A DNA stretch of 57,463 nucleotides from Nostoc calcicola FACHB-3891 (GTDB taxonomy: Bacteria; Cyanobacteriota; Cyanobacteriia; Cyanobacteriales; Nostocaceae): NCBI RefSeq assembly GCF_014697355.1, contig NZ_JACJRQ010000044.1, forward strand, positions 1 through 57,463, read 5' to 3'. Each line of letters starts with the position of its first letter. The stretch's first letter is position 1. Made by a program: the position numbers and the translations under genes. The notes below the pieces were generated by a model that searched no databases, was not told the DNA's origin, and saw nothing but the letters and a program-made list of their open reading frames with translations. Shown here in pieces: positions 32,972-42,568 of the stretch.

Positions 32972-34222
32972 CTAACTGAGAGATTCCAAATAATCGCGGA
33001 TGAGGTTGCGGCGCTTGGGTTGGCGTAGCTTTTGCAAAGCCTTGGATTCAATTTGTCGTACTCTTTCGCGGGATAAATCGAGAGCGCGTCCAATTTCTGC
33101 TAAAGAGTAAGGATGGCCATCTGCCAAACCAAATCGCATCAAAATTACGTCGCGTTCGCGGCTAGTCAAATCCGAGAGAAGATGATGCAAGTCTTTTTGT
33201 AAAGATTCTCGCATTAACATTTCTTCTGGAGTTACATTGTCAGTTTCCAGTAATTCTCCTAACTCAGTATCTTTGTCCTTGCCTACCTTGGTTTCCAAAG
33301 ACACGGAGCGAGGAACCCGCAACAAAACTTCACGTACTTGTGTAGGTGTCATTTCTAACTCAGCAGCTAGATCCTCTAGAGTTGGGGTGCGACCTTTTTC
33401 TTGAGCAATTTTGCGCTGGGCTTTTTTGATTTTGTTTAACTTTTCTGTAATATGAACAGGTAGGCGGATTGTGCGACTAGAAGTAGCGATCGCCCGTGTA
33501 ATTCCCTGACGAATCCACCAGTAAGCATAGGTACTGAAGCGATAACCCTTAGTTGGGTCAAATTTTTCTACAGCCCTCTCCAAACCCAAAGTACCTTCTT
33601 GGACTAAATCCAACAATTCCAAACCACGATTTTGGTACTTCTTAGCAACAGACACAACCAGGCGAAGATTAGCCTTAATCATGTGTTCTTTTGCCTGGAG
33701 TCCTTGGGACTGAACTTGCTCCAACTCTTCTACTGTCAACTTGGCGATTTCAGCCCAGCGACGTTTGCCATCTGCCAAAATCGGTCTGAGATCCGATACC
33801 ATGACACCAGCAGTGGCAGCCCACCTTTCCAAAGACGGGCGATGTCCTAGTTCGGAAGTTAGACGCTCTTGAACTTCAATTAACTTCTGATAAGGCGAAA
33901 TTACCTCATCTCCTTGCTTTGCGGCATTAGCAAGTACTATCCGCATCCGCAAGTAGCGCTGAACTTTTTGAGCTTCTGAAACCTCTTCGTCCCGCCCTAA
34001 CAACCTAACCCGACCGATTTCCTGAAGATATAGACGTACAAGATCTGTACTACGGCGGTTAGCGCTAGCGGCAAAGTTAGTATGGTCAACAGAAGCCATT
34101 TCTAGCTCCTGTAGATCGTCTACCGATAACTCACTTTCATCAACCGTGAGATCCGAGTCCAAAACCTGGCGGGACTTTTGGGTATTGTAGGCGGCATCTG
34201 CATAAAAAGATGTTGCTGGCAT
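32972..34222 (-). CDS. sigC: RNA polymerase group 2 sigma factor SigC
   Basis: A 416-residue sigma-70-family factor. Region 1.2 begins STDLVRLYLQEIGRVRLLGRDEE. Region 2 holds KEHMIKANLRLVVSVAKKYQNRGLELLDLVQEG and FDPTKGYRFSTYAYWWIRQGITRAI. Region 3 is RTIRLPVHITEKLNKI, and region 4 is SRERDVILMRFGLADGHPYSLAEIGRALDLSRERVRQIE. The region 1.1 of the primary sigma is short or absent, so this is a group 2 sigma. Position next to furA supports SigC. ATG at 34222 (MPATSFYADAAYN) is chosen over 34234. Confidence 0.9.
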   Translation of the reverse strand: MPATSFYADAAYNTQKSRQVLDSDLTVDESELSVDDLQELEMASVDHTNFAASANRRSTDLVRLYLQEIGRVRLLGRDEEVSEAQKVQRYLRMRIVLANAAKQGDEVISPYQKLIEVQERLTSELGHRPSLERWAATAGVMVSDLRPILADGKRRWAEIAKLTVEELEQVQSQGLQAKEHMIKANLRLVVSVAKKYQNRGLELLDLVQEGTLGLERAVEKFDPTKGYRFSTYAYWWIRQGITRAIATSSRTIRLPVHITEKLNKIKKAQRKIAQEKGRTPTLEDLAAELEMTPTQVREVLLRVPRSVSLETKVGKDKDTELGELLETDNVTPEEMLMRESLQKDLHHLLSDLTSRERDVILMRFGLADGHPYSLAEIGRALDLSRERVRQIESKALQKLRQPKRRNLIRDYLESLS

Positions 34223-34234
34223 AAAACGTCTCAA

Positions 34235-34823
34235 TGGCTCCAGGTAACAATAGATTAGGGTCAGCTTAAAGATTACGGTCAGCTATTCAACTGTTGCTAT
34301 TGTTCCCGTGATTCACGATGATCTAACACGGTAGAGAATTCCATTACAATTTTTTTGAGAAATTCAATGGAATGGTTTGATTGGATACAGTATTACTGAA
34401 CTTAATCGGCTGCTAAGCTTCTAATTGAACCAATAGCTATTCAATTGTGCAGCCAGGATTTCAATATCTAAACTACTTAGTTAAGATTTCAAATTTGATA
34501 GTTTTTGATAGTTACTTTTGTAACGCTGTATAAACATAATTCAGTGAATATCTTGTTTATAATTGTCATAGTCACATTTACATGGCTACCAAAGTAATAT
34601 CCTGACGATTTATCAATTTTTTCTCAGGATTATTTGGTAATAAGTTTAACTAATAGATCGGATACAACTGATTAGTAGCGGAGGGGGAAGAAGACGCGGG
34701 GAAGGGGAGACCCTCTGACGCGGGGAAGGAAGAAGACGCGACGATGCGGAGAGTGTTTGTGATAAATTCTGCCTGTACCCGTGTCCCCGCGTCCCCGTGT
34801 CCCCGTGTCCTCATCTCAAACCA
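34235..34823. other. sigC upstream region and G/C-rich repeats
   Basis: The right-hand side of sigC's long AT-rich 5' region shows no gene. From about 34680 to 34815 there are GACGCGGGGAAGG and GTCCCCGTGTCCCC repeats that are complementary in type. They could fold together downstream of gpsA. Confidence 0.5.
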
Positions 34824-35753
34824 CTAGTAGTCATACTCAGGTTTGATATCTCGTAACATTAGTTCATCAAGTGCTTGTCGGGGTGTGATTTGACCCTGAA
34901 GTAGGTGATAAACTTGCTCGGTAATTGGCACAGCAATGTTTTGTTGCTTGGCTCGTTGTATCAAAACCCGACAAGTGTTAACTCCCTCAGCGGTTCCTTG
35001 TAAATTTGTGAGAATTTCTGTAAGTGTCTTACCACCAGCTAGCTGATAACCGACTTGGTAATTGCGACTTAAGGGACTGTTGCAGGTTGCTAACAGATCT
35101 CCTAGACCTGATAAACCATAAAATGTTCCCGTCTTTGCGCCCCAGTTGTTACCGACGCGAATTATTTCTGTAAGTCCACGGGTGACTAAAGCAGCTTTGG
35201 CATTGGTTCCTAGTTGTAAACCATCGCACACACCGGCAGCGATCGCAATCACATTTTTTAAAGTTCCCCCTAGTTCCACACCAAGGGGATCTGAATTGGT
35301 ATATACCCGGAAACGATGTGAGGAAAATACTAACTGCACTAGTTCAGCAGCCGTGGGAATATTACTGGCTACCACCGTGGCTGCTGGTAATTGCATTTGA
35401 ATTTCTTTAGATAAATTCGGCCCTGACAGAACAACTACTGCATGGTTAGGGAATATTGTTTGCCAAATTTGCGACGGCGTACAGGTGGTTTGGGGGTCTA
35501 AGCCTTTGGTTGCTGTGACAAAAATTGTTTCTGGAGAAAGAGGGAAAGAGTGGACTTGGGAAGCAACATCCCTGACACCTGTCATGGAGATAGCTGACAG
35601 GATTATGTGGACATCTTTTACTACTGTTTCGAGAGTTTGGGAACCGTGACGGGACCAAACACGCACCTGGTGGCCATTGGCCGCTGCTAGATTTGCCAGC
35701 GCCGTACCCCAAGCACCCGCACCCAGAATTGCAACGGATTTTGGATTAGTCAT
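34824..35753 (-). CDS. gpsA: Glycerol-3-phosphate dehydrogenase [NAD(P)+]
   Basis: The enzyme reduces dihydroxyacetone phosphate to sn-glycerol-3-phosphate for membrane lipids. The N-terminal Rossmann motif is VAILGAGAWGTALANLAAANGH. GpsA motifs follow: ATKGLDP, LSGPNLSKEI, DPLGVELGGTLKNVIAIAAGVCDGL with the catalytic Lys, GLSGLGDLLATC and SRNYQVG. At 309 residues it is slightly shorter than many bacterial GpsA proteins, with a compact loop after residue 40. It sits between lipA and sigC on the same strand. Confidence 0.95.
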   Translation of the reverse strand: MTNPKSVAILGAGAWGTALANLAAANGHQVRVWSRHGSQTLETVVKDVHIILSAISMTGVRDVASQVHSFPLSPETIFVTATKGLDPQTTCTPSQIWQTIFPNHAVVVLSGPNLSKEIQMQLPAATVVASNIPTAAELVQLVFSSHRFRVYTNSDPLGVELGGTLKNVIAIAAGVCDGLQLGTNAKAALVTRGLTEIIRVGNNWGAKTGTFYGLSGLGDLLATCNSPLSRNYQVGYQLAGGKTLTEILTNLQGTAEGVNTCRVLIQRAKQQNIAVPITEQVYHLLQGQITPRQALDELMLRDIKPEYDY

Positions 35754-35768
35754 TACTCAAGAGACTCC

Positions 35769-35812
35769 ATGAGTTGCGCCCACAAGGAAAGATGAAAATT
35801 TTTCTTTCCCAC
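35769..35812. repeat. Dispersed repeat, second copy
   Basis: CATGAGTTGCGCCCACAAGG followed by AAAGATGAAAATTTTTCTTTCCC matches 14045-14094. The GGAAAGA and TTTCC arms form a hairpin. Confidence 0.6.
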
Positions 35813-35824
35813 TTTCCATTTCCA

Positions 35825-35850
35825 TAGAGACGCGATTCATCGCGTCTCTA
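35825..35850. repeat. 26-bp palindrome TAGAGACGCGAT / ATCGCGTCTCTA
   Basis: Two perfect 12-bp arms flank a 2-nt centre, downstream of lipA. The same palindrome, intact or degraded, appears at 24257-24282, 37720-37745 and 53529-53551, and in longer inverted repeats at 22989 and 53375. It may help end the lipA transcript, but it is a dispersed repeat. Confidence 0.75.
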
Positions 35851-35900
35851 CAAACTCCCCATTTGTCCATCTCTTCACTCATCAATCTAAAATCTAAAAT

Positions 35901-36779
35901 CTAAAATTGACTGCGGGGATAACGTTCCATTAATTCCCTGACTTGTTCTGCATGATATGAGCTTCTTGTCAATGGTGAAGAAACAACTTGTAAAAATCCT
36001 ATTTCTTCGCCGAATGCCTTCCAAGCAGCAAATTGTTCTGGGTGAATAAAATCATTTACTTTCAGGTGTTTTTGGCTGGGTTGGAGGTATTGCCCAATTG
36101 TTAAAATGTCGCAATCTACAGATCGCAAGTCTTCCATGACTTGACGGATTTCTTTGTCAGTTTCACCGAGTCCAACCATGATACCGGATTTAGTGTAGGT
36201 GCTAGGAGAAAGTTGGCGAGTTCGCTGCAATAATTCTAATGTGCGATCGTAGTTTCCTTGGGGACGCACCCGGCGATACAAGCGGGGGATGGTTTCCGTG
36301 TTATGGTTTAAGACCTCTGGGGCAGCTTGGAGAATCAACTCTAAAGCATCCCAATTACCGCACAAGTCAGGAATTAGCACTTCAATTGTGGTGTTGGGTG
36401 AGATGTTACGAACTGCGTTAATACACTCCACAAATTGAGATGCGCCACCATCTGGCAAATCATCTCGGTTTACAGAAGTGATTACCACATGATTAAGTTT
36501 CATGCGGCGAACAGCTTCGGCTAGTCGCGCAGGTTCAGTAGGATCTAATGGTTTAGGTTTTTTCTCAAAATCAATATCGCAGTAAGGACAAGCACGCGTA
36601 CAAGCCGGCCCCATAATCAAAAATGTGGCAGTACCAGCGTTGAAGCATTCACCAATATTCGGACAGGACGCTTCCTCACAAACTGTATTGAGGGCTAAAT
36701 CCCGCAAAATGTCTTTAACGTTACCGATGCGCTCACGCCCAGGTGCTTTCACCCGCAACCAGTCTGGTTTTACAGTCAC
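35901..36779 (-). CDS. lipA: Lipoyl synthase
   Basis: This radical-SAM enzyme inserts two sulfurs into octanoyl-protein to make lipoyl cofactor. The 292-residue protein has the auxiliary-cluster motif CEEASCPNIGECF and the radical-SAM CxxxCxxC in PACTRACPYCDIDF. It also carries the LipA-specific YLQPSQKHLKV and ends with SPLTRSSYHAEQV (RSSY-type cluster ligand). The start is a GTG at 36779; the downstream sequence fits family N-termini. The gene precedes gpsA by about 150 bp that contain two dispersed repeats. Confidence 0.94.
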   Translation of the reverse strand: MTVKPDWLRVKAPGRERIGNVKDILRDLALNTVCEEASCPNIGECFNAGTATFLIMGPACTRACPYCDIDFEKKPKPLDPTEPARLAEAVRRMKLNHVVITSVNRDDLPDGGASQFVECINAVRNISPNTTIEVLIPDLCGNWDALELILQAAPEVLNHNTETIPRLYRRVRPQGNYDRTLELLQRTRQLSPSTYTKSGIMVGLGETDKEIRQVMEDLRSVDCDILTIGQYLQPSQKHLKVNDFIHPEQFAAWKAFGEEIGFLQVVSSPLTRSSYHAEQVRELMERYPRSQF

Positions 36780-36915
36780 AATCCGCTTTAACCACTAAAG
36801 TTATACAAATTTAATGTTAGCAAGCAAAGCCTTTGGTGAATTGATTATATATAGATGTAATTTTGTCATTTGCCACGGTTTGTGATATTTTGGTTTTATA
36901 GTGCCATTTTTGTGG
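36780..36915. other. Gap between lipA and tRNA-Pro
   Basis: AT-rich sequence upstream of lipA (GTG at 36779) and of the divergently oriented tRNA gene. No further feature is seen. Confidence 0.4.
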
Positions 36916-36989
36916 CGGGATGTGGCGCAGCTTGGTAGCGCACTTCGTTCGGGACGAAGGGGCCGCTGGTTCGAATCCAGTCATCCCGA
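36916..36989 (+). tRNA. tRNA-Pro (anticodon CGG)
   Basis: The acceptor stem pairs CGGGATG with CATCCCG, with A as the discriminator. The D arm has GCGC...GCGC around AGCTTGGTA. The anticodon stem CTTCG/CGAAG closes the loop TTCGGGA, so the anticodon is CGG and decodes CCG proline. The T arm holds GGTTCGAATCC. The CCA end is not encoded. Confidence 0.95.
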
Positions 36990-37514
36990 TTGTACATGTC
37001 GAATAACTAATTATTTGTCGTCGTTAACTAATTAATGTTGTTGATTAACGATTTGTTTGTCTTCTTAACAAATTCATGTCGTTCAGGACTTACGCACAGG
37101 TAACGGAAAATCGTAGACGCAAAGCGGCTTCCCGCAAGATGCCACAGAGGACACAAAAAACACGGAGGAATAAGAATTACAGACAATACTTGTCGGGTTT
37201 TGGGGAAAAGGGGAAGGGGAAAGGGGAAAGAAAAAACCTTTAACCTTTTCCCAAAACCAAATTCGGAGTTGATAATGCACAAAGCGAGCAGTATTGGAAT
37301 TAGAGAGGTTTTTTGCGTAAGTCCTATCGTTGATTAATTTCCGCAGCAATTGTAAAGCTTGATGACACTGAGTTAGTTGGCGGACATCTCCTCAAAATTC
37401 ATCAGAGAGGATGGAAATATCGAGATTTTTCACCCCAGCATCTCATAAAATTGTCTAAAAGTATACAAAAAACGAATTATTATCAGTTGGTTTCCATACT
37501 TATCGGAGAGTTTT
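36990..37514. other. Gap with a MITE-like element
   Basis: It contains the TIR element at 37085-37325 and GATTAACG/GTTGATTAA AT-rich repeats beside it. GGAGAG at 37505-37510 is the ribosome-binding site of the small membrane protein. Confidence 0.5.
37085..37325. mobile_element. TIR-bounded MITE-like element, AGGACTTACG family, copy 2
   Basis: The 241-bp segment starts AGGACTTACGCA and ends TGCGTAAGTCCT, an exact 12-bp inverted repeat. No transposase frame is present. The interior holds an A/G-rich GGGGAAAAGGGGAAGG tract and differs from copies 1 and 3. Confidence 0.75.
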
Positions 37515-37700
37515 ATGAGTCGTTCAAAATTAGTTGCCATTCTTACAGGTGCGATTTCTGTTATTTTAGCGATCGCTTACCTCATTCTCGTCCAACTGCT
37601 GGACTACCGGGATATGAAACCCGCCCCCATCAGCCAATTTGACCAAGCGCCTATTGTTATTTCTAATTGTTGGCAGATTGACAAAATTGCAGAAGTGTAG
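37515..37700 (+). CDS. Small single-pass membrane protein
   Basis: A 61-residue protein with basic N-terminus (MSRSKLVA), one transmembrane helix at about residues 8-30 (ILTGAISVILAIAYLILVQLL), and a polar tail (DYRDMKPAPISQFDQAPIVI). GGAGAG lies 4-9 bp before the ATG. The start, ribosome-binding site and clean hydrophobic profile support a real gene. It precedes ndhF by about 340 bp; the function is unknown. Confidence 0.65.
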   Translation: MSRSKLVAILTGAISVILAIAYLILVQLLDYRDMKPAPISQFDQAPIVISNCWQIDKIAEV

Positions 37701-38038
37701 TTTTAATTTAGTTTACTTGTAGAGACGCAATGAATTGTGTCTCTTGTCAATCGATAAAACTAATGACGACCATAAATTAATACCACGCCCAATTCATAAA
37801 TAAAAAGCAATAGGTATTATTTACTAGTTAAATGGTGAATATATAAGATTTAGTTACCTTAATTATCTTAGATTTATTTAAATAAAGTAATTCCATTTGG
37901 ACGCAGATAACGGTAAGCTGTTTCTAACAAAATTAAATAAATATAAATTCGCCTGATTTGCGAATGCTGGGTTTAGAGGGATCAACGCAAGTTGATCCAA
38001 AGCCGCAAAATTTTGATGAAATATATAGAGGTTTATTG
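37701..38038. other. Upstream region of the ndhF operon
   Basis: It holds a degenerate GAGACGC palindrome (37720-37745) and AT-rich sequence likely to contain the operon promoter. The in-frame extension from 37958 is probably not translated. No further gene is seen. Confidence 0.45.
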
Positions 38039-39898
38039 ATGGCTCAGTTTCTACTAGAGACTGTTTGGCTAGTTCCGTGCTATGCCTTAATAGGTGGGTT
38101 GTTAGCGGTGCCTTGGTCACCGGGAATAATTCGCAAAACAGGACCAAGACCGGCGGGTTATGTCAACTTGGTAATGACATTTTTGGCTTTTGTACATAGT
38201 GCGATCGCCTTACAAGCAACTTGGAACTATCCACCCCAAGAAGTATTTATCCCTTGGTTATCTACCGCTGGTTTAGACTTGACCATCGCTTTGGATATTT
38301 CTTCCATTAGTGTCAGCGCCTTAGTCGTAATTACTGGCTTGAATTTGCTGGCGCAGATTTATGCCATCGGCTACATGGAAATGGATTGGGGTTGGGGACG
38401 CTTCTATTCCTTATTGGGATTATTTGAAGCGGGACTTTGCGCCCTTGTTCTGTGTAATAACTTGTTCTTCAGCTATGTAATTTTGGAAATCCTGACGCTG
38501 GGAACCTACCTATTAGTCGGCTTATGGTTTAGTCAGCCGTTGGTAGTCACAGGTGCAAGAGACGCTTTCCTAACCAAGCGGGTAGGAGACTTATTCTTGC
38601 TGATGGGTGTATTGGGGTTATGGCCTCTAGCTGGAACTTGGAATTACACAGAATTAGCCGAGTGGGCGAGTACAGCCAACGTCAACCCAACAGTAATTGG
38701 ATTGGTGAGTTTAGCTTTAATTGCCGGGCCGATGGGTAAATGTGCCCAGTTCCCGTTGCATCTGTGGTTGGATGAGGCGATGGAAGGCCCTGTTCCTAGC
38801 ACAATTTTGCGGAACTCGGTAGTAGTTGCGAGTGGCGCATGGGTGTTGATCAAACTGCAACCGGTTTTAAGCCTGTCACCCATAGTTTCCTCAGCAATGG
38901 TAGGAATTGGTGCAGTAACGGCGCTTGGTGCTTCGTTAATAGCGATCGCTCAAATCGATATGAAACGCTGTCAATCCTATTCTGTCAGTGCATACATGGG
39001 TTTAGTATTCATTGCTGTGGGAGTGCAACAAGACGAAGCAGCACTATTGTTAGTTCTCACCCATGCCCTCTCCGCAGCACTATTGGTAATGAGTACCGGC
39101 GGAATTATCTGGAATAGCATCACCCAAGACGTAACCCAAATGGGTGGACTGTGGAAGCGTCGCCCGATTTCCGGAATCACCTTTATTGTCGGCAGTTTGG
39201 GGTTAATTGGTTTTCCACCACTGGGTAGCTTTTGGGCGCTGATGGAATTAGCAGATGGGTTGTGGGAAACTCAACCTTGGTTAGTGGGAGTAATAATCGC
39301 GGTAAATGCTTTGACAGCCGTGAGTTTAACCAGAGAATTCGTTTTACTTTTTGGCGGTAAAGCTACACAAATGACAGAGCGATCGCCTGAAGCTCACTGG
39401 CCGATGGTTCTGCCAATGATGATTTTACTTGGCTTTAATCTACATCTTCCTTTCATCTTGCAAAACTTATCACTTTTACCAGATTGGGCAAGCCTAAATA
39501 AAGATGTCGCACTGCTTTTAAATTGGTCGAGTATTTTCGGTTGCAGTATCACTGGTGTGATTTATTTCAGCAAAATTCCCAAACCGATTCGTTTGCCTTG
39601 GAAAGGTTTACAAGACTTAATCGCATACGATTTTTATACCCCCAATATCTATCGCATGACGATTATTTTCAGCGTTGCCAAAATTTCCCAACTTGCTGAT
39701 ACAATTGACCGCTTTGTCGTCGATGGCATTGTTAATTTTGTCGGTTTATTTTCCCTTTTGGGTGGCGAAGGTCTCAAGTACAGTACCTCTGGTCAAACCC
39801 AGTTTTATGCCTTCACCGTGCTGTTAGGAGTGGGTGCTTTAGGAATGTGGGTAACTTGGCCATTTTGGGGAGTACAGTTTTTAGATTTGATTTTCTAA
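38039..39898 (+). CDS. ndhF4: NAD(P)H-quinone oxidoreductase subunit NdhF (CO2-uptake type)
   Basis: This proton-pumping subunit is related to complex I Nqo12, with about 619 residues and 14 or more hydrophobic segments. Core motifs are seen in LEILTLGTYLLVGLWFSQPL, RVGDLFLLMGVLG, and GPMGKCAQFPLHLWLDEAMEGPVPSTILRNS. It is the first gene of an ndhF-carbonic anhydrase-ndhD-cup array, the layout of a CO2-hydrating NDH-1. I call it the F4 type because no cupS-like gene follows, but F3 is possible. ATG at 38039 has GAGG upstream and starts MAQFLLETVWLVPCYAL; the TTG at 37958 is rejected. Confidence 0.85.
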   Translation: MAQFLLETVWLVPCYALIGGLLAVPWSPGIIRKTGPRPAGYVNLVMTFLAFVHSAIALQATWNYPPQEVFIPWLSTAGLDLTIALDISSISVSALVVITGLNLLAQIYAIGYMEMDWGWGRFYSLLGLFEAGLCALVLCNNLFFSYVILEILTLGTYLLVGLWFSQPLVVTGARDAFLTKRVGDLFLLMGVLGLWPLAGTWNYTELAEWASTANVNPTVIGLVSLALIAGPMGKCAQFPLHLWLDEAMEGPVPSTILRNSVVVASGAWVLIKLQPVLSLSPIVSSAMVGIGAVTALGASLIAIAQIDMKRCQSYSVSAYMGLVFIAVGVQQDEAALLLVLTHALSAALLVMSTGGIIWNSITQDVTQMGGLWKRRPISGITFIVGSLGLIGFPPLGSFWALMELADGLWETQPWLVGVIIAVNALTAVSLTREFVLLFGGKATQMTERSPEAHWPMVLPMMILLGFNLHLPFILQNLSLLPDWASLNKDVALLLNWSSIFGCSITGVIYFSKIPKPIRLPWKGLQDLIAYDFYTPNIYRMTIIFSVAKISQLADTIDRFVVDGIVNFVGLFSLLGGEGLKYSTSGQTQFYAFTVLLGVGALGMWVTWPFWGVQFLDLIF

Positions 39899-39964
39899 AT
39901 CTCAACATTCGGGTACTTAATACTCGTTTTTACACCCTGACTTTAATATTGTGAGGAGAATTCC

Positions 39965-40696
39965 ATGAGCAGACAACATCCCGAAATCAATGTTTCTCGA
40001 AGAAATTTACTGAAGTTTGGTGCAGGTGCGATCGGTACAGGTGTGTTAACAGTTGGACTTGCTTCCAACTTAGTAGCACCCGAAAAATCGTTAGCACAAG
40101 AATCTCCCGCAAAAGAAGATGAGATAACTCCCGATAAAGCATTGCAAGAGTTACTAGATGGCAATGATAGGTTTGTTAAAAGCAAACGTAAAAACCCCAA
40201 CCAAAGTTATTCACGTTTAGCCGAAGTTGCCAAAGGTCAAAAACCTTTTGCTTCGATTCTAGGTTGTGCAGATTCACGAGTTCCTTCGGAAATTGTTTTT
40301 GACCAAGGACTGGGAGATTTATTTGTTTGCCGTGTAGCTGGTAATATTGCAACAACAGAAGAAATTGGTAGCCTAGAATTTGGCAGTTTAGTGTTAGGTA
40401 CAAAAGTGATTTTGGTGCTGGGACATGAAAGATGTGGTGCTGTAGATGCCACAATCAAAGGCGCTCAAGTACCAGGAAGAATTGGGAGTTTAATAGAGGC
40501 GATAAGACTGGGTGTAGAAAGGTCTAAAAATCTACCAGGTGATAAGTTAGAAAACGCTGCTAAAGCAAATATTTCGGTGCAAGTTGAAACATTGAAATCA
40601 TCGTCAGTTTTATCTGAGTTAATCGATGCAGGTAAACTGAAGATAGTTGGTGGCTACTACGATTTGGATACTGGTAAAGTCAGCCTGGTTAGTTAG
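39965..40696 (+). CDS. ecaB: Tat-exported beta-carbonic anhydrase (EcaB-like)
   Basis: The 243-residue protein has a twin-arginine signal (NVSRRNLLKFGAG at 9-21). The beta-carbonic anhydrase zinc ligands are clear: C101 and D103-R105 in GCADSRVPSE, H154 and C157 in GHERCGAV. Its export signal suggests the thylakoid lumen or periplasm. It lies 66 bp after ndhF and 144 bp before ndhD, with a GTGAGGAG ribosome-binding site. Synechocystis EcaB is, from memory, reported to associate with CO2-uptake NDH-1; an operon position here is a natural link. Confidence 0.9.
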   Translation: MSRQHPEINVSRRNLLKFGAGAIGTGVLTVGLASNLVAPEKSLAQESPAKEDEITPDKALQELLDGNDRFVKSKRKNPNQSYSRLAEVAKGQKPFASILGCADSRVPSEIVFDQGLGDLFVCRVAGNIATTEEIGSLEFGSLVLGTKVILVLGHERCGAVDATIKGAQVPGRIGSLIEAIRLGVERSKNLPGDKLENAAKANISVQVETLKSSSVLSELIDAGKLKIVGGYYDLDTGKVSLVS

Positions 40697-40840
40697 TTTT
40701 TTCGTCCTTTGTCGGTTGTCATTGGTCATTAGTCATTAGTCATTGTTGAGTAACAAAGGACAAAGGATAAATGACAACCGACAAAGGACAAATGACAACC
40801 GACAAATAACAAAGGACAAATAACAAAGGACAAATATACA
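40697..40840. repeat. ACAAAGGACAAAT short tandem repeat
   Basis: Between ecaB and ndhD lie GTCATTAGTCATTAGT and (ACAAAGGACAAAT)n. The repeat type is seen elsewhere in this window (13880, 51690). No gene is present. Confidence 0.65.
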
Positions 40841-42403
40841 ATGTTAAGTGTTTTGATTTGGCTACCAATTATTGCTGCTATATTGATAGCAGTATTACCA
40901 GCAAAAATCCCTAATCATAGCATTCGGTTAGCAGCATTATATTTTTCCGGAATAGTTTTTCTCTGGAACATTGCTATCTTGTTTAAATTTGATATCAACA
41001 ACCCAGGGATGCAATTCAAAGAGTATTTACCCTGGAATGAAACCCTTGGTTTGAGTTATCAATTAGGTGTTGATGGGCTTTCTATATTAATGCTGGTGTT
41101 AAATAGCCTGCTCACCTGGATTGCTATTTACAGCAGCAGTAAAGAAACTGAACGTCCCCGACTGTTCTATTCGATGATTTTATTAGTGAGTGGAGGAGTC
41201 GCAGGTGCTTTCTTAGCCGAAAATTTGCTGTTGTTCTTCCTGTTCTACGAACTAGAATTAATTCCCTTCTACTTACTAATATCTATTTGGGGAGGGGAAA
41301 AACGGGCTTATGCTGGAATTAAATTCCTGATTTATACGGCTGTTTCGGGAGCATTAATTCTGGCAACATTCTTAGGGATGGTGTGGTTGAGTGGTTCTAC
41401 CAATTTTGATTTTGATGCAGTCTCTACAGAAAATTTATCAACAGCAAAACAAATCCTTTTACTAGCAGGAGTAGTACTAGGTTTTGGCATCAAAATTCCT
41501 TTAGTTCCCTTCCATACTTGGTTACCTGATGCTTATGTTGAAGCTTCAGCGCCAATTGCCATACTTCTGGGTGGCGTGTTGGCAAAGCTGGGAACCTATG
41601 GACTGTTGCGATTTGGCTTGGGCATGTTTCCCAATGCTTGGAGTATTATTGCACCGACTTTGGCGATTTGGGGAGCAATCAGCGCTATTTATGGGGCGGT
41701 AATTGCGATCGCTCAAAAAGATATCAAGCGCATGGTAGCATACAGTTCCATCGGTCACATGGGTTATGTATTATTAGCTGGTGCCGCCAGCACTCCCCTA
41801 GCGCTTGTTGGCGCAGTTGCCCAAATGTTCAGCCACGGTATCATTCTGGCTATCCTCTTTCATTTGGTGGGAGTCGTGGAAGCCAAAGTCGGCACCCGCG
41901 AGTTAGATAAACTCAATGGTTTAATGAGTCCCATCCGTGGCTTACCCCTAATTAGTGCCTTACTCGTTTTAAGTGGTATGGCTAGCGCAGGTATTCCCGG
42001 TTTAACAGGATTTATCGCTGAATTTATTGTTTTTCAAGGCAGCTTTTCTGTCTTTCCCATCTCAACAATTTTGTGTGTAGTGGCAAGTGGCTTAACCGCA
42101 GTTTATTTTGTCATTCTTCTCAATCGTACATGTTTTGGCAGACTTGATAACTTAGCCTATTATCCCAAAGTTCTTTGGCCTGAGAAAATCCCAGCTTTAA
42201 TTTTGGCAGTTTTTATCATCTTTTTGGGAATACAACCCACTTGGTTAGTACGCTGGAGTGAATCCACAACTACAACAATGGTAGCTGCAATTCCCTCCTT
42301 AGAGAAAACCACCAACTCTCAAGTAGCACTGGAGTATAAACAGGAGTCAGAATTCACAATTCAGAATTCAGAATACTCTACTCAAAAAGGAATAGAGTTT
42401 TAA
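40841..42403 (+). CDS. ndhD4: NAD(P)H-quinone oxidoreductase subunit NdhD (CO2-uptake type)
   Basis: A 520-residue proton-pumping subunit related to complex I Nqo13, with about 14 hydrophobic segments. Visible marks are YQLGVDGLSILMLVLNSLL, ELELIPFYLLISIWGG, KIPLVPFHTWLPDAYVEASAPIAILLGGVLAKLGTYGL and KRMVAYSSIGHMGYVLL. It pairs with NdhF in the CO2-uptake form of NDH-1. The C-terminal about 17 residues (EFTIQNSEYSTQKG) are encoded by the dispersed AATTCAGAATTCAG repeat, so the tail may be non-conserved. A 165-bp repeat-bearing gap separates it from cupB. Confidence 0.87.
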   Translation: MLSVLIWLPIIAAILIAVLPAKIPNHSIRLAALYFSGIVFLWNIAILFKFDINNPGMQFKEYLPWNETLGLSYQLGVDGLSILMLVLNSLLTWIAIYSSSKETERPRLFYSMILLVSGGVAGAFLAENLLLFFLFYELELIPFYLLISIWGGEKRAYAGIKFLIYTAVSGALILATFLGMVWLSGSTNFDFDAVSTENLSTAKQILLLAGVVLGFGIKIPLVPFHTWLPDAYVEASAPIAILLGGVLAKLGTYGLLRFGLGMFPNAWSIIAPTLAIWGAISAIYGAVIAIAQKDIKRMVAYSSIGHMGYVLLAGAASTPLALVGAVAQMFSHGIILAILFHLVGVVEAKVGTRELDKLNGLMSPIRGLPLISALLVLSGMASAGIPGLTGFIAEFIVFQGSFSVFPISTILCVVASGLTAVYFVILLNRTCFGRLDNLAYYPKVLWPEKIPALILAVFIIFLGIQPTWLVRWSESTTTTMVAAIPSLEKTTNSQVALEYKQESEFTIQNSEYSTQKGIEF

Positions 42404-42568
42404 TCATGAATAATGTTTAAAAATTCTTTTGCCTGCAAAAAGCAAACTTTTAAACCAATATTCAGACTTTCGCGGACTCCCTATCACCCGGTCTTACAGA
42501 ATTCATTCAGAATTCTGACTCCTGAATTCTGAATTCTTTCTTGTTAATAACACCAATTATCGACTACT

